64,000 nt of DNA, taken from contig NC_053190.1 in assembly GCF_905163445.1 (NCBI RefSeq), positions 2,234,501-2,298,500 of the forward strand, in the 5' to 3' direction. The notes under the pieces were generated by a model, which was not told where the DNA came from, did not search any database, and worked only from the letters and a program-made list of their open reading frames with translations. Every line of letters starts with the position of its first letter. Position 1 is the stretch's first letter. The translations under genes were made by a program, and so were the position numbers. This document shows, piece by piece, positions 20,100 through 30,745 of the stretch. This stretch comes from Pararge aegeria (Eukaryota > Arthropoda > Insecta > Lepidoptera > Nymphalidae).

Positions 20100-21375
20100 G
20101 ATAAAATAGAATTGCCGTTACGCCGAAACCATTTTGGAAATTTACAGAAAATTTGGTGAAATTTAGACAGCCACTCCATCTCACAGCAATCCAATTACTT
20201 GCAAGCATATTAGCCCGAGGAGTGAATTTCTTGACCTCACAAGTATATCCTAGCGGCGATGGTAAGCAATGTTACAGCGGAGGAGCTTATAACGCTGAAA
20301 ACTTATTAAAACATAAGCTTAAAGCGGAAAATTATATACATTGTTTTGCTTTCTAGCTTATGGCTTAGCTTCATCTGTCATGTTAAAACTACTATAAATT
20401 ATTGTACCAAAGTTTAAGGGTGAAAATTAAAGATGTTTTATTTCTCAGTACTACCCCCTTACTATACTCCCTTCCTACACTCATGACGTAGAGCTGGAGA
20501 AGATATCGTTGAGAAGTATTAATTAATTGTTAACGTTTGTTAAAACGTGAAGCTAGGCCTCAAAGTTCACTAAGATTGTAGTTTGTAAGTTCATTAATTG
20601 TTGCAATTTGTTTGTGCGTTGAACAGTCTGGTTGATAAGTTGAGAAATTCACAAAAAATGCTCAACAATCATACCATTTGTGACACAATATAAAGAAAAA
20701 CGCCACTCGTTGATACTAATATTCATTTATCTATTTTTGTAGTGTAGATTTTAGTAACAAATTATAAAGGGAATATGTGCTTAATATGAATACGATAAAC
20801 TGCACCGACCCTTACATTAATGCGAATGGAAGTGTTGAATGTTATTCGCACTAGCTTATGACATGTACCATACAAAAGATAGCGCACTTTGTTCATCTTT
20901 AGCGTTGCATGGGAGCAATGGGGCCAACGACTTCAGATTTGCGACAGAAATACTCTCTTGATAGTGCTTTTATAGGTTTTTGTCTTTCGCAAGCATCTAA
21001 CTTGGAATCTCTGTCAGCTAAGTTTTAATTTAGTTTTAAAATGCTTTCGACCTTGAAACGCGGCCAAAAATGTTTTCAATCTAACTTTGTAGGTGTAATA
21101 AAATGTTGATTAAGAGATTATAGATAGCTGGAAACTAGCATTGAGTTTTTTTTTATTTTATCCTTGGACTTTATTTACTGATCATGTCTAGCCAATTAAC
21201 TTCCCAGTGTAACACATGCCTCTTCTATCATATGAGAAAAGGAATTAGAGCATTGACCCACCAAGCTGCTGCAATACCGTTTGTTGGCCTTAACAAAGTT
21301 AAACATAATATTATGTGAGTGATATACCGGGACGAATGGATCAGCTAGCATTTCGTAGGTGATCATAGATAGGTG
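20100..21375. other. No feature recognised
   Basis: No repeat head, splice pair or credible frame is seen. Confidence 0.4.
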
Positions 21376-21376
21376 A

Positions 21377-21402
21377 TAGGATAGGTAGGTAGGTAGGTAG
21401 GA
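21377..21402. repeat. (TAGG)n microsatellite
   Basis: About five TAGG units. Confidence 0.85.
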
Positions 21403-21654
21403 CATCGTCAATTTCCTAAATCCAGGCAAATACTGGAAATTACTCGGCAAATAACTTTAAAATAAATTAAATTCTTTATCAAGCTTAATTCCGAAGCTGG
21501 TCGAATCCAAGACATCGTCATCCGTGGTAGACATACGGCAGTCTAAACCACTTGATATGTTTAAAAAAGCTGTAAATAATCAGTATAGTTTACTTTAAAG
21601 ACGACTTGTAATACTATTTACTGTTATAAATTATTAATTTATGATATGTTAAAG

Positions 21655-21755
21655 TATGAAAGAATGAATGAATGAATACACTTTTATTGTACACCAAAGA
21701 AAAAAAAGTAGTTACAGAGATATAAATACATATCAAGAGAGTACAATTTGGTGGC
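21655..21755 (-). repeat. LINE 3' end G, (ATTC)n tail
   Basis: GAATGAATGAATGAATACAC and ATTGTACACCAAAGAAAA, nearly identical to 17325-17420. Confidence 0.6.
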
Positions 21756-21889
21756 CTTAAAGTATATACTCGGATATGTTTATTTTTTTTAATTATATTG
21801 TATTATTTCATTTGTGTAAACTAGTTCAAGTATGTAGTTATTCGTTTTTTTTTTTTAATTATACACAACCTGTTATCCTGTTGTTTTCC

Positions 21890-22030
21890 TTATCCAAAGG
21901 TTGTCTGGCACAGATCGCTACTAAGCGATAAAGCTGCCTTTTGTATATTGCTTCTGAATGTGCATTTTTTTTTCTATTTTTCTTCTTCATTTTTTAACTT
22001 GTAGTGTGTGAATAAAGAGTATAAGAAAAA
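21890..22030 (+). repeat. RTE-like LINE 3' end
   Basis: AGGTTGTCTGGCACAGATCG, CTACTAAGCGATAAAGCTGC and a GTGTGAATAAAGAGTATAAG end, the sense orientation of the 1020 family. Confidence 0.6.
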
Positions 22031-22389
22031 AAATCTTTGTCATCAATAGATAAGCGAGATATTTGATCCTCAGTCGGTACAATCTTAAACACCGTAGGTG
22101 ACCTTTTTAGTATAGCGGTGAACTTTGCGGCTTTAGAGGTGAAAGATCCCGAGATACATTCCAAGTCGGGTCAGTAGATCGCAGTCAAGCGTTTACTTTA
22201 AATAGAATAAATAATTTTCTTAACCCGTCTCACAAAGCTTCAGCCATACTGATAAGGATTAAAATGATATAGCTGTTAAAAGACACATAATTTTTAAATG
22301 GTTTACATACACGTTGAAAAAGTGTTAGTGTTTATTGCTCATAGTATTTAGTAACTCTAATTTCATCGGAACAGTGATCGACTACTGAA

Positions 22390-22655
22390 TTGATCAATGA
22401 TAATGACAAGGTTGCTTGGAAGCATCCGGCTCTGCTTTCATCTCTCACAACATAGAAAAACGAATGTTGAAATGTAAAATGTAAATTTTCAATGTTGGAA
22501 AAGAGCAACTGCTGAGTTTCTTGCCGGCTTCTTCTCGGTAGAATCTGCCTTCCGAACCGGTGGTAGAGTCACTACATCGGACAGACTTGACGTTTCAAAA
22601 GTGCTTGTATTAGGCCTACTTGAAATAAATGAATTTTGAATTTTGAATTTATTTT
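22390..22655 (+). mobile_element. LINE-E 3' end
   Basis: GAATTGATCAATGATAATGA then GTTGCTTGGAAGCATCCGGC, GAAAAGAGCAACTGCTGAG, TTCTCGGTAGAATCTGCCTT, and a GAATTTTGAATTTTGAATTT tail. Intact 3' UTR and tail. Confidence 0.75.
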
Positions 22656-22744
22656 TTGATCTGGGCGGAACTGGGCACAAATTTAGTTCTATTGAGTGAG
22701 GAAATCATGGAGTGAGCAAGCGAGTGGTGTTCGTTTTAATATTT

Positions 22745-22780
22745 AACTGGCGCTCCCCCGTGACTTCGTCTGCAAAAGAT
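22745..22780 (-). repeat. Helitron-like 3' terminus fragment
   Basis: CCCGTGACTTCGTCTGC is the inverted 3' end of the Helitron-like family; the terminal CTAG has become CTGG. Confidence 0.35.
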
Positions 22781-22782
22781 GT

Positions 22783-23075
22783 CATCATCAACACATTACC
22801 TGCCCATTACATGGTACGGCTCAAAATGAGAAGGGTGTAGGCCACGCTGGCCTAGATTGGAAGACTTCACACGCCCTTCAGAACGGTATGGAGAACTCTG
22901 AGGCATGCAGGTTTCCTAAGGATGTTTTCCTTTACACTTTAACGTAAGTGATATTTAAATTGCTTAAATTAAAAACGCATGTAGCTACGAAAAGTAAGTC
23001 GTGCATGCCGGGGCTCAAACTTGGTCTCCACGAACGAAGAGCCGAAGCATTACTCACTAGGCTATCATCGCTACA
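22783..23075 (-). mobile_element. SINE-B copy
   Basis: Full-length on minus, from AGCGATGATAGCCTAGTGAG at 23073 to the CATCATCAAC end at 22783. The B-box region is degraded (CCGGGGCTCAAACTTG). Confidence 0.75.
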
Positions 23076-23442
23076 TAAGTAGTATGATGTTCGATGTACT
23101 TATATGTAAATTTATCCTATACAATTTCTTATTCTACTCGTCGCAGCACCCGCTTTTAGCTTTACTCCTGAGGTTCGTAACTAATTGCCTAACAGCCCAT
23201 TTCCTTCCTCAAGATTTGAGTTAGCAATGCTTTTTGAATTGCTAACAATTTACAAATCCGACTCGTAGTTTAGGTTTTTATACTATAATTTTTTTTTGAT
23301 TCTTAACATTGCCTAATTATAATAAAACCAACGCAATTCTTTTTTTTTTTTAAAAAAACATCCACCATCCGCTTGCGGGGCTTTTAAATTCCCAAGCAAC
23401 TTTATTTCGTTTTTATTATTAGTATAAACCATTGAGTCTCGA

Positions 23443-23817
23443 TCTACCATTTCTCTGAAGCAAGAGCAAAGGCAAAGGATAGAGGCGTTCGAGATGTGGT
23501 GCTGGAGGCGCATGTTGAGAATACCCTGGACCGTCAAGCACACAAATGTGTCTATCCTGGCGCAGCTAGGAGTTAGTATTCGATTTTCCTCTATATGTTA
23601 CCAACGTTTGCTTTCGTATTTCGAGCACATAATGGGGCGGGGAATGATAGTCTGGAAAAAATTATAGTTACGGGCAACACCGAAAGCAAAAGGCCGGTCC
23701 CCAACAAGATGGGCAGACCAGTTGAAAATATCAAATCGCCAAAATGGCTTCCAACAGAAGCCGATGGAGACAGTTTACCAACGCGAAATTGAGATCTCAC
23801 CAGGACCACAATCTACA
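23443..23817 (+). pseudogene. RTE-type reverse transcriptase C-terminus remnant
   Basis: The + strand frame reads R-I-E-A-F-E-M-W-C-W-R-R-M-L-R-I-P-W near its start, then T-N-V, R-L-L-S-Y-F-E-H-I-M and K-R-P-V-P-N-K. This is the classic tail after the palm and thumb of RTE-clade LINE polyproteins (the A-F-E-M-W..R-R-M-L and L-G-H-I-M blocks). The reading then changes frame around a block readable as R-W-A-D-Q-L. No start, catalytic FADD motif or upstream part is present, so this is a fragment of a dead element and not a host gene. Confidence 0.7.
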
Positions 23818-23854
23818 GTGATGAAGGAACGACCAGAGAGAGAGACTAGTATAA

Positions 23855-23888
23855 AGCTTAATGCGGGCGAAGCCGCGGAAACATCTAG
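23855..23888 (+). repeat. Helitron-like 3' terminus
   Basis: AATGCGGGCGAAGCCGCGGA, then ACATCTAGT. A short palindrome, a 6-8-nt spacer, CTAG at 23885-23888, then T: a Helitron-type 3' end with little else of the element. Confidence 0.5.
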
Positions 23889-23899
23889 TCCATAATATT

Positions 23900-24190
23900 A
23901 GGAAGGATGATGGATACAAAGACAATGTACAGAAAAAAAAGTCCGGCAAATAAACGTTTTTGTATCTATTAGGGGCTTAGTATCGATTAGCAGTTAATCT
24001 CAATTTGTGTTGAAGCAACTAAATTGTTTGGCTTGGCGAAATAAACCTGAGCAAAGACCATCACTCTGGGTCGGGGGAAACAACCTGACTGTTCTGCGTG
24101 TTTACTCTCACGTGGTATTAGTGTCTGTATGCGCAATTCTGACAATACAAATGGTTTTAACACTTCTAATATAGTGAATTGATTGAAACT
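23900..24190. other. No feature recognised
   Basis: Short unique-looking stretch with no named family or exon. Confidence 0.4.
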
Positions 24191-24194
24191 TTGA

Positions 24195-24492
24195 CTTTAC
24201 TTTCGGGGTTTCGAGCTCGAATCACCTCTAACTTTTCTGAGTTGTGTGCGTTTTATCTATATTTTTTTTTTTATATTTATAGTATATCACTTGCTTCAAT
24301 GGTGTGAAAACATCGTGAGGAAAAATGCATATTTGAGAGTTCTCCATAATGCTCTCAAAAGTGTGCGAAGTCCACCAATTCGAACTGAGCCAGCGTGGTG
24401 GAGTATGGCCTTACCTGCTTCTCACTGTCGGAGGAGACCCGTGCCCTGTAGTAGGCGGGTAATGAGTTGATATGATGATGATGATGATGATA
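24195..24492 (+). mobile_element. SINE-B copy, head degraded
   Basis: CTTTCGGGGTTTCGAGCTCG (B box), TTCTGAGTTGTGTGCGTTTT, AACATCGTGAGGAAAAATGC, CCCTGTAGTAGGCGGGTAAT and a (GAT)n tail. Confidence 0.8.
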
Positions 24493-24536
24493 TAAAGTAA
24501 ATTGTTATCATCTTTCAACGCATTGATTTATAATTA

Positions 24537-24805
24537 AATAAATAAATAAATATAAATAAATATACTACGACAATACACACATCGCCATCTAGCCCCAAAG
24601 TAAGCGCAGCTTGAGTTATGGTTACTGAGATAGCTGATGAATATTTATGAATATAATACACATAAATACTTTTAATAAACAGATAAACACCTAGACACTG
24701 AAAAACACTTATGTCACACAAACATTTTCCAGTTGTGGAAATCGAACCCACGGCCTTGGACTCAGAAGGCAGGGTCGCTGCCCACTGCGCCAGTCGGCCG
24801 TCAAA
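24537..24805 (-). mobile_element. SINE-A copy, full length
   Basis: From the head GACGGCCGACTGGCGCAG at 24802 to the AAATAAATAAAT tail. The B box has one change (GGGTTCGATTTCC on minus). Confidence 0.9.
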
Positions 24806-24819
24806 ACATTTAACATGTT

Positions 24820-24985
24820 ACTCTGTTATCAGCCTACTACAGAGCACGGGTATGCTCTCAGAATGAGAAAGGCACCATGCTGGCCAAGTGTAGATTGGAA
24901 TTAACGCGCCTTTAACAATATTATCGAGAACTTTCCGGCATGCAGGTTCCCTCACGATCTTTTCCTTTACCGGTACTCACGGTAA
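24820..24985 (-). mobile_element. SINE-B 3' half
   Basis: CTACTACAGAGCACGGGTAT, CACCATGCTGGCCAAGTG and GCATGCAGGTTCCCTCACGA. The head is lost; it lies directly beyond the SINE-A head. Confidence 0.65.
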
Positions 24986-25027
24986 AACTTCACGGTAAAA
25001 TAATTCGGCTTTTAAAAAATAATAATT

Positions 25028-25170
25028 TGAATTGGTCGTAAGTAAAGCCGGCAACGCATCGGTGGCTCCTCTGGTGCTGCAGATGTTTATGGGCGGCGGT
25101 GATCACTTATCATCAGTTGATCCACTTGCTCGTTTGCCCGCTATTAATATAAAAAAAAAGTATAAGTCAT
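25028..25170 (+). repeat. Interspersed repeat M (3' end)
   Basis: GCCGGCAACGCATCGGTGGC, TCTGGTGCTGCAGATG, GGCGGCGGTGATCACTTATC and CTCGTTTGCCCGC, then an A-rich tail. The better of the two copies. Confidence 0.6.
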
Positions 25171-25299
25171 ATACTCCACGCTTTTTGACTTACACTCCAG
25201 CTAGTGACAAAAATCATAATCAATTAAGATTATTCATTTCCAATATTTTCAAACGGTTCAATTGTGAATAGATAAGTGAATAAAAATTCAACAGTTTAA

Positions 25300-25925
25300 A
25301 AAAAAATTGCAAAGTCTTTTTGAAAAATATACTTGTTTATTTATTACTTTATTATTTATAAAGTATATTTCTGAGGTTTCTCTCGATTAAAAAATATTTC
25401 AGATATCTGGACAAACAGAAATAAAAAAAATACAACAATATTTAAAACCTCCATTGTATAACTTCAACTTCAGTGTAGCTTTTGCGGTTATATGTCGGCG
25501 GTATCTAGTAGAAACGCAGCGAAGACCAATCATTAATATAGCAGTGCAGCTGTTTACCAAACTTCAAAAGAATACGCCATATTGATATTTGTGAACGCTT
25601 CCCGCCTCGGGGCCGGGGTATATAGATATTTGGACCCATCCGCGGCGATTACTAATGAGTTTGAATGTCGGTGAACCGAATTTGTCAAGCATTGAGGAAG
25701 TACTTCCCAAAAAAAATCTCTACCACTTCTAAAATTTTTGTTATAAAACGGAGTTACGGAACACAAAATAAAAAATAAAATAAAAAAAAAGCCGGTATTG
25801 TGGTTCAGTGAGACAAACGCACGGGGACGGACTTTGATATAATACGGAGATAAAATATGTAGATAAGTAGATCAATTTTGATTTATACTTATAGTTTTAA
25901 ATACATTCTACAAGCATACGATAAT
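25300..25925. other. No feature recognised
   Basis: A GC-richer patch (25590-25650, CCCGCCTCGGGGCCGGGG) has no family or splice pair that I can name. Confidence 0.35.
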
Positions 25926-25928
25926 TTG

Positions 25929-26200
25929 AAGGCCGGTGGGCGCAGTGGGCAGCGACCCTGATTACTGAGTCCAAGGCTGTGGGTTAGAATCCCACAACTG
26001 GAAAAAGTTTATGTGATGAACATAATGATTTTCAGAGTCTCGGTGTTTATCTGTATATTTATGAGTATTTATGTTTATTATTCATAAAATGAACAATTGT
26101 ATGAATAATAAACGAAGTCATCTTAGTACCCATAACTCAAGCTACGTTTACTTTTGGGCTAGATTGCGATATGTGTATCGTCGTAGTACATTGATTTATT
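25929..26200 (+). mobile_element. SINE-A copy, full length
   Basis: The A box is TGGGCGCAGTGGGC, and the B box is changed (GGGTTAGAATCCC). The body reaches GTGTATCGTCGTAGTACATT. The segment ATTCATAAAATGAACAATTG then TGAATAATAAA is an internal rearrangement. Confidence 0.85.
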
Positions 26201-26582
26201 AACGTATTTCTATCCGCATGTTTTCAAAGCAAAATCACGCTCTTGAATAAACTCTCCACTTGCGATTTGAAAGACTTAGCCCGGCAATTTCATATCGCTT
26301 GCCGATACTTTACTCTCTGTACAACTCCGGTGCGGTTTACGGCTAGTTCACATTACTCCAGTAGCCTTCGATTTGTATTGTGTGACGTTTCTGAAAGTTT
26401 CTACCACAGAGATCTCCATAGTTTGCAACTAGTGCACACTCGTGCCTGATAAATCATTGTGTATTAAATAGAGACGCGCGATCGGTAGCCTATTAAAAAT
26501 GTTCCAAAATACTGCAGCACGCGTTATGTATAACAATACATATCATTAATTAATAAATAATAATGATTAGAAACTGTGTTTT

Positions 26583-26588
26583 CTGTCT
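26583..26588. repeat. Target duplication, left (CTGT/CTGTCT)
   Basis: CTGTCT stands directly left of the Ty3-like element and again at 27628-27633. Four to six bases count as the duplication, depending on where the LTR edge is set. Confidence 0.7.
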
Positions 26589-26778
26589 AATATGTTTAAG
26601 AACATAAATAAAACTAGAGAGTTCGCAATAACAACATGTATTAGCTAGGTAGCTTGACTCGAACTCACTTTGTCATACAATATTTCAACATACCCACTTA
26701 ATTCACTTTATTAAACAACAAAGTAAAAAAGTACCACATAAGTTCTTCTTAAATGTATACACTTGATTGTATATAACA
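26587..26778 (-). repeat. LTR (3' LTR on minus)
   Basis: Minus-strand ends TGTTATATAC..CTTAAACATATTAG, with AATAAAG inside. The boundary at the AG end is uncertain by 2-6 nt because both LTRs are preceded on + by CTAATA. Confidence 0.8.
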
Positions 26779-26940
26779 TACCTCCCCAAAAAGAATGATT
26801 TTACAATAACCAAAGAATATATATACCTCTAAAATAAACCAAATCTAATCAACCAACAGAATACAAACCAAACTTAAAGCGAATATAAATCAAATAACTA
26901 ATTCAAGTATAATCCCCAATTTTGATAATTATTTAGTCAC

Positions 26941-27345
26941 TTAAGGTCTCTGGTACGGTGACTTAGAACGCATACTACATTTATTTTTGATTTTGCCTGT
27001 CCTTTCCGAGGTAGAAGGAATCCCTAACATTTCAGCCCATTGAGAAGAATCTGGTATGGTAATTATTGCCTCAGATCCTTGACTACTTCCTTATTTTCCC
27101 TCATTTAAGTCCTCATTCATGTTCTCATCAGTTTCTTCAGTTCCTTGGTTGGGCACTGGAGTTCCATTATTTTCCTCTTTTTCTTCTGTCTGAGTTGTTG
27201 CCGCTGTTTTTTTAATTAATTGATCAATATGTCGATTAACAATCACACCATCATTGGTTTCAATCTTGTAGCTCGATGGACCTATTTTTTCGTTTATGAT
27301 ACCTGGTAACCATCTTGGCCCCATATTGCTATAATTTCTGTACAT
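26941..27345 (-). pseudogene. Ty3/Gypsy integrase C-terminal (GPY/F) remnant
   Basis: The minus frame includes R-W-L-P-G-I-I, then I-G-P-S-S-Y-K-I and N-R-H-I-D-Q-L. This is the GPY/F module that ends Ty3/Gypsy integrases and contacts chromatin or DNA. The frame stays open upstream of the M at 27345 to a TAA about 50 codons away. A TAA at 27091-27093 cuts it; the same frame then runs a further 49 codons, with a basic end, to a second TAA at 26941-26943. The catalytic DDE core and zinc-binding domain are missing. The tail is acidic (E/D/N-rich) before the first stop. Confidence 0.75.
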
Positions 27346-27417
27346 TATCTGTTGACTTACATTAGTCTGTCGTGGCTTATTTTGGTTATTGTTGCTTTTT
27401 TATCCATTTTGTATAAT

Positions 27418-27435
27418 TTTCTCCACACGTCGCCA
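27418..27435 (-). other. Primer-binding site
   Basis: TGGCGACGTGTGGAG on minus stands next to the 5' LTR. TGGCG is the usual start of retroelement primer-binding sites. The tRNA partner is not identified. Confidence 0.6.
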
Positions 27436-27627
27436 CTAATATGTTTAAGAACATAAATAAAACTAGAGAGTTCGCAATAACAACATGTATTAGCTAGGTA
27501 GCTTGACTCGAACTCACTTTGTCATACAATATTTCAACATACCCACTTAATTCACTTTATTAAACAACAAAGTAAAAAAGTACCACATAAGTTCTTCTTA
27601 AATGTATACACTTGACTGTATATAACA
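27436..27627 (-). repeat. LTR (5' LTR on minus)
   Basis: Differs from 26587-26778 at one base only. Confidence 0.85.
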
Positions 27628-27639
27628 CTGTCTCACTGT

Positions 27640-28345
27640 CTACTTTTTCATATTAGCATTTTCAACACGACTGGATTCGTTAATACTCGATGCAGTTTTT
27701 TTCCTGCATGCACAGTCTACGATTAAATGATAGTTTGTTAACTTTTTAAGGTATGATTTGTTGATGACACAATGTATGGAACAGTGAAGCCTATTAGCGT
27801 AAATCAGTTAGTGTTAAGTTAACCGTGACGTGCAATTCATATCCTATTAAATCAATTGTTTTAATTATATCACTTGTTTTAATAAAAAAAAAATACAACT
27901 TCTTACCTCCATATTTAAAAAAAACCGAAAAAAAAATTCTTACGCTAATATTTTAAAACGTTTTTTTTTTATTGGAGTAATAAATAGATGAAGAATTAGT
28001 TAATGGTCAAATAACTTTGATTATTGACTGTGAGAGTCGGACCACAACTGGAATAAATTAACTGGCTACTAGAAACGTGTGTAGTTTGGGCAATACTTTA
28101 CTCACTATATAATAATTCTGGTGCGGTTTATACTTCTGATCCTAGCCCATATCGAGGTTGGATTGTAAGATTTTCCTTCACGGAAGTTTTCCTCGCGAAC
28201 GGTGCAAGTTCCTGTATCAATTTTAAAATATTGTTACTTTTATTTTGTTTCTGAAATTTCTTGCTCACTTTCTTACGCTGGTGACTATGCCCACGCAAGG
28301 GCAATAAAGAAAACATTACAAACTTTCACTTTTTTTTTTTTTAAT
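27640..28345. other. No clear feature
   Basis: Poly(A) and poly(T) tracts around 27890-27970. CTTTACTCACTATATAATAA with CTGGTGCGGTTTAT (28095-28130) resembles 26310-26340, suggesting a small uncharacterised repeat. Confidence 0.3.
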
Positions 28346-28346
28346 A

Positions 28347-28617
28347 ATCATCATATCAAACCATAACCGGTCCACAAGGCACGGGTCTCCCACAGTGAAA
28401 AGGGTTTGGGCTTTAGTCCACCACGCTGGCCCAGTGCGGATTTGTGGACTCCACCTGCCTTTGAGAACATTATGGAGTATTCTCACACATGCGGGTTTCC
28501 TCACGATGGTCATATTTAAATTAGTTAAAACGCACATAACTTACAATAGTTCGAGATGTGTGCTGGGATGGGAAAGTAAAGCTGAAGTCCCACCCACTAG
28601 ACTATCACCGCTTCGCG
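28347..28617 (-). mobile_element. SINE-B copy
   Basis: From the AGCGGTGATAGTCTAGTGGG head at 28615 to the ATGATGATT end at 28347. CACGATGGTCATAT and GGCACGGGTCTCCCACAGTG are the body marks. Confidence 0.8.
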
Positions 28618-28647
28618 TATTCAAAATAATAATATTATATAGTATAT

Positions 28648-28784
28648 GTAGTTGAAGCAAGTGATATGTTAGTTGCTTAAAAAACGCACAAAAAAGTTAG
28701 AAAACTTAGATGTGCGTGCTGGGATTCAAACATGGTCCCCCGAAAGTGAAGTCGAAGATTTAACCCTCTGGGCTATCACTGACA
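28648..28784 (-). mobile_element. SINE-B 5' half
   Basis: Head, B box and the TATCACTTGCTTCAAC segment only, in tandem with the copy at 28347. Confidence 0.75.
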
Positions 28785-28971
28785 CATTGTAATGTTTTTA
28801 TAATATTATGTTATGTTGTAAAAATTTAGATAATGAGCACTACATGAAACTTTATTCGGTGGTAAAGTTGAGGTTATCACGGAGAGAGCAATGTTATAAA
28901 ATTAATATTATAACTAAATTAATAAATAAATATGAATTGAAGCGGTGATAAAAGTGATAAAAAGCGGTGTT

Positions 28972-29100
28972 AAAATGATGTTGGAAAAGAGCAATCTGCT
29001 GAGTTTCTTGCTGGCTCTTCTCGGTCACAATCAGACTGAATTGACGTTTCAAAAGTGCTTATTAATTAGGCCTACTTGAAATAAATGAATTTTGATTTTT
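28972..29100 (+). mobile_element. LINE-E 3' UTR
   Basis: GATGTTGGAAAAGAGCAATC, TTGACGTTTCAAAAGTGC and GCCTACTTGAAATAAATG. Part of the CGGTAGAATCTGCC block is deleted. Confidence 0.7.
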
Positions 29101-29112
29101 TTTTTTAATTTT

Positions 29113-29390
29113 GATAGCCTAGTGCTCATGACTTCGGTTTTACTTCGGAGGGGACAAAGTTTAAACTCCGTCACGCGTCACGCTCTACCTTAATGTGCTT
29201 TCTAAACAATTAAACACTTGCGTTTACCATGAACGATAACATCGTGAGGAAACCTGCATGCCTATGAACGTAATGTTCTCAAAGGCACGTCAAGTCAACC
29301 AATCCGCCCTTTTGGACTACGGATTAAATCGTTGTAATTTTGAGAAAAGATCCGTACCTTGTAGTGGGCCGATAATGGGAAGGGAATGAT
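29113..29390 (+). mobile_element. SINE-B copy, diverged
   Basis: TTGATAGCCTAGTGCTCATG, CGATAACATCGTGAGGAAAC, CTTGTAGTGGGCCGATAATG. It directly follows a LINE-E tail. Confidence 0.65.
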
Positions 29391-29399
29391 CAAATTGTA

Positions 29400-29950
29400 G
29401 GTATTATGAATATTAAATTATTCTTTTCTGCCCTTTTATTAAATCACACTCGTATATTAAGCAAAAAACATTACCTCCTTCTTGCATTTGGGTAAACACA
29501 TTTGTTCTAGATGATATAGCATACGTGCAAATATCTATATCTACCCTCGGATCCACTCGCCTGCAGCCGATATTAAATGTTTGCTTTCGAACGTTTCGTA
29601 GGTAAACGTAAACAATGTGCTGTATACAGTACCCACTCCGCCAAAAACGCTACACGCATTTATAACCCCTAATTCAATGAACATAAAAGCCGTATTGTCG
29701 TGTGCCCGTTTGTCTTTGTGTACACTGTATGGAGGCATGGATTTGTGCCCAATATTTCCTAATCCCTACGCTGTATGTGTGTTTGTATCATGTATCATGT
29801 CTTCGATGTCATAAAATATATTTCCACCAGTTGTTTGTCATAGCAAATAATGTGTTGGCTTGTAAGAAAGGAGGCAGGTTTGGTGTTCGACAATAAATCT
29901 GCCATTTTATGTATTCTTACTCAACTACGTCGTGTTTGACTTAGCCAGTC
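29400..29950. other. No feature recognised
   Basis: Overlapping 64- and 65-codon frames on both strands have no motif or splice context. Confidence 0.35.
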
Positions 29951-29954
29951 TATT

Positions 29955-30090
29955 TTTATTACATCATCATCATAATCATCATATCGGCTCTACTACAGGG
30001 CACGTGCCATCTTCCTCAAAGAGAAGGGGTTAGTCCACCACGCTGGCAAGCCGCTTGTATGAGTGTTCTACATGTTCTCAATGACTATGA
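29955..30090 (-). mobile_element. SINE-B 3' part
   Basis: CATCATCATCATAATCATCA, CTACTACAGGGCACGTGCCA and AGTCCACCACGCTGGCA. Truncated. Confidence 0.65.
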
Positions 30091-30099
30091 CCAAAACCT

Positions 30100-30700
30100 T
30101 TATCGTACTGAATACTATCGAATTAGTTTTTTGTTTAGTAGTCACAAAAATTTGGAAAATCCAAAAGTGCACGACTCATTAATAAAATAGCTATCCAATT
30201 ATTTGTCGATATCCAATTATTTGTCAAAATAAAAAGAAAAAAAATATATAAAAATTTAAACCACCGGTACTAGGAAAGTGATGCACAGGTGCCCCTGGTG
30301 GAATAAAATGTACATAATATCTATAGATATAGATTTATAACCATCCATGTTAATTTTACATGGATATATATAGATATACAGTCTTGCAGTTTTCGTTTTT
30401 TATTAATTAGAAAAACTACACTGAATTAATTAATCATTCACATTCAGTGACCTACAATCGTCGATTAGAATTAATAAAAAAAAAAACTCAAATAATGGAT
30501 TTTTTCACAAGTTAGTGTTTTCGGGTTTCACACATGACGGACAGGAAATTGTTTTGACCTATTTTGGTGTTTTTTTCCAATCCTATTGCAGTAAATCAAT
30601 TTTTTAAAAGTATGGAATTAATTAATCTCCATTAAATTATCTCGACAATACTATGCAAAATATCTTGATTCCGTGGACTAACAAGGCTATAATAATAAAA
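30100..30700. other. No feature recognised
   Basis: AT-rich with short TA tracts. Confidence 0.4.
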
Positions 30701-30705
30701 ATAGC

Positions 30706-30745
30706 CGCCGAATTGAGGCGAAAAAATTTTCGCCTCATTTCGGCG
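30706..30745. repeat. 19-bp near-perfect hairpin
   Basis: CGCCGAATTGAGGCGAAAA pairs with its downstream partner around a central AA, with one mismatch. It is followed by GATGCTTCGCATC, a second small palindrome. It could be the core of a MITE whose ends I cannot place. Confidence 0.75.

Larger units (their letters stand above)
26587..27627 (-). mobile_element. Internally deleted Ty3/Gypsy-like element
   Basis: Two direct repeats of about 190 bp, 849 bp apart, differ at one position (26766 T versus 27615 C). On the minus strand the order is 5' LTR (27627-27436), TGGCGACGTGTGGAG as a primer-binding site, a short leader, an integrase tail, then polypurine TTTTTGGGGAGGTA, then the 3' LTR (26778-26587). 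Only about 650 bp lies between the LTRs; gag, protease, reverse transcriptase, RNase H and the integrase core are absent. The single LTR difference implies a recent insertion. The element looks non-autonomous and must borrow proteins, if it moves at all. Confidence 0.85.
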
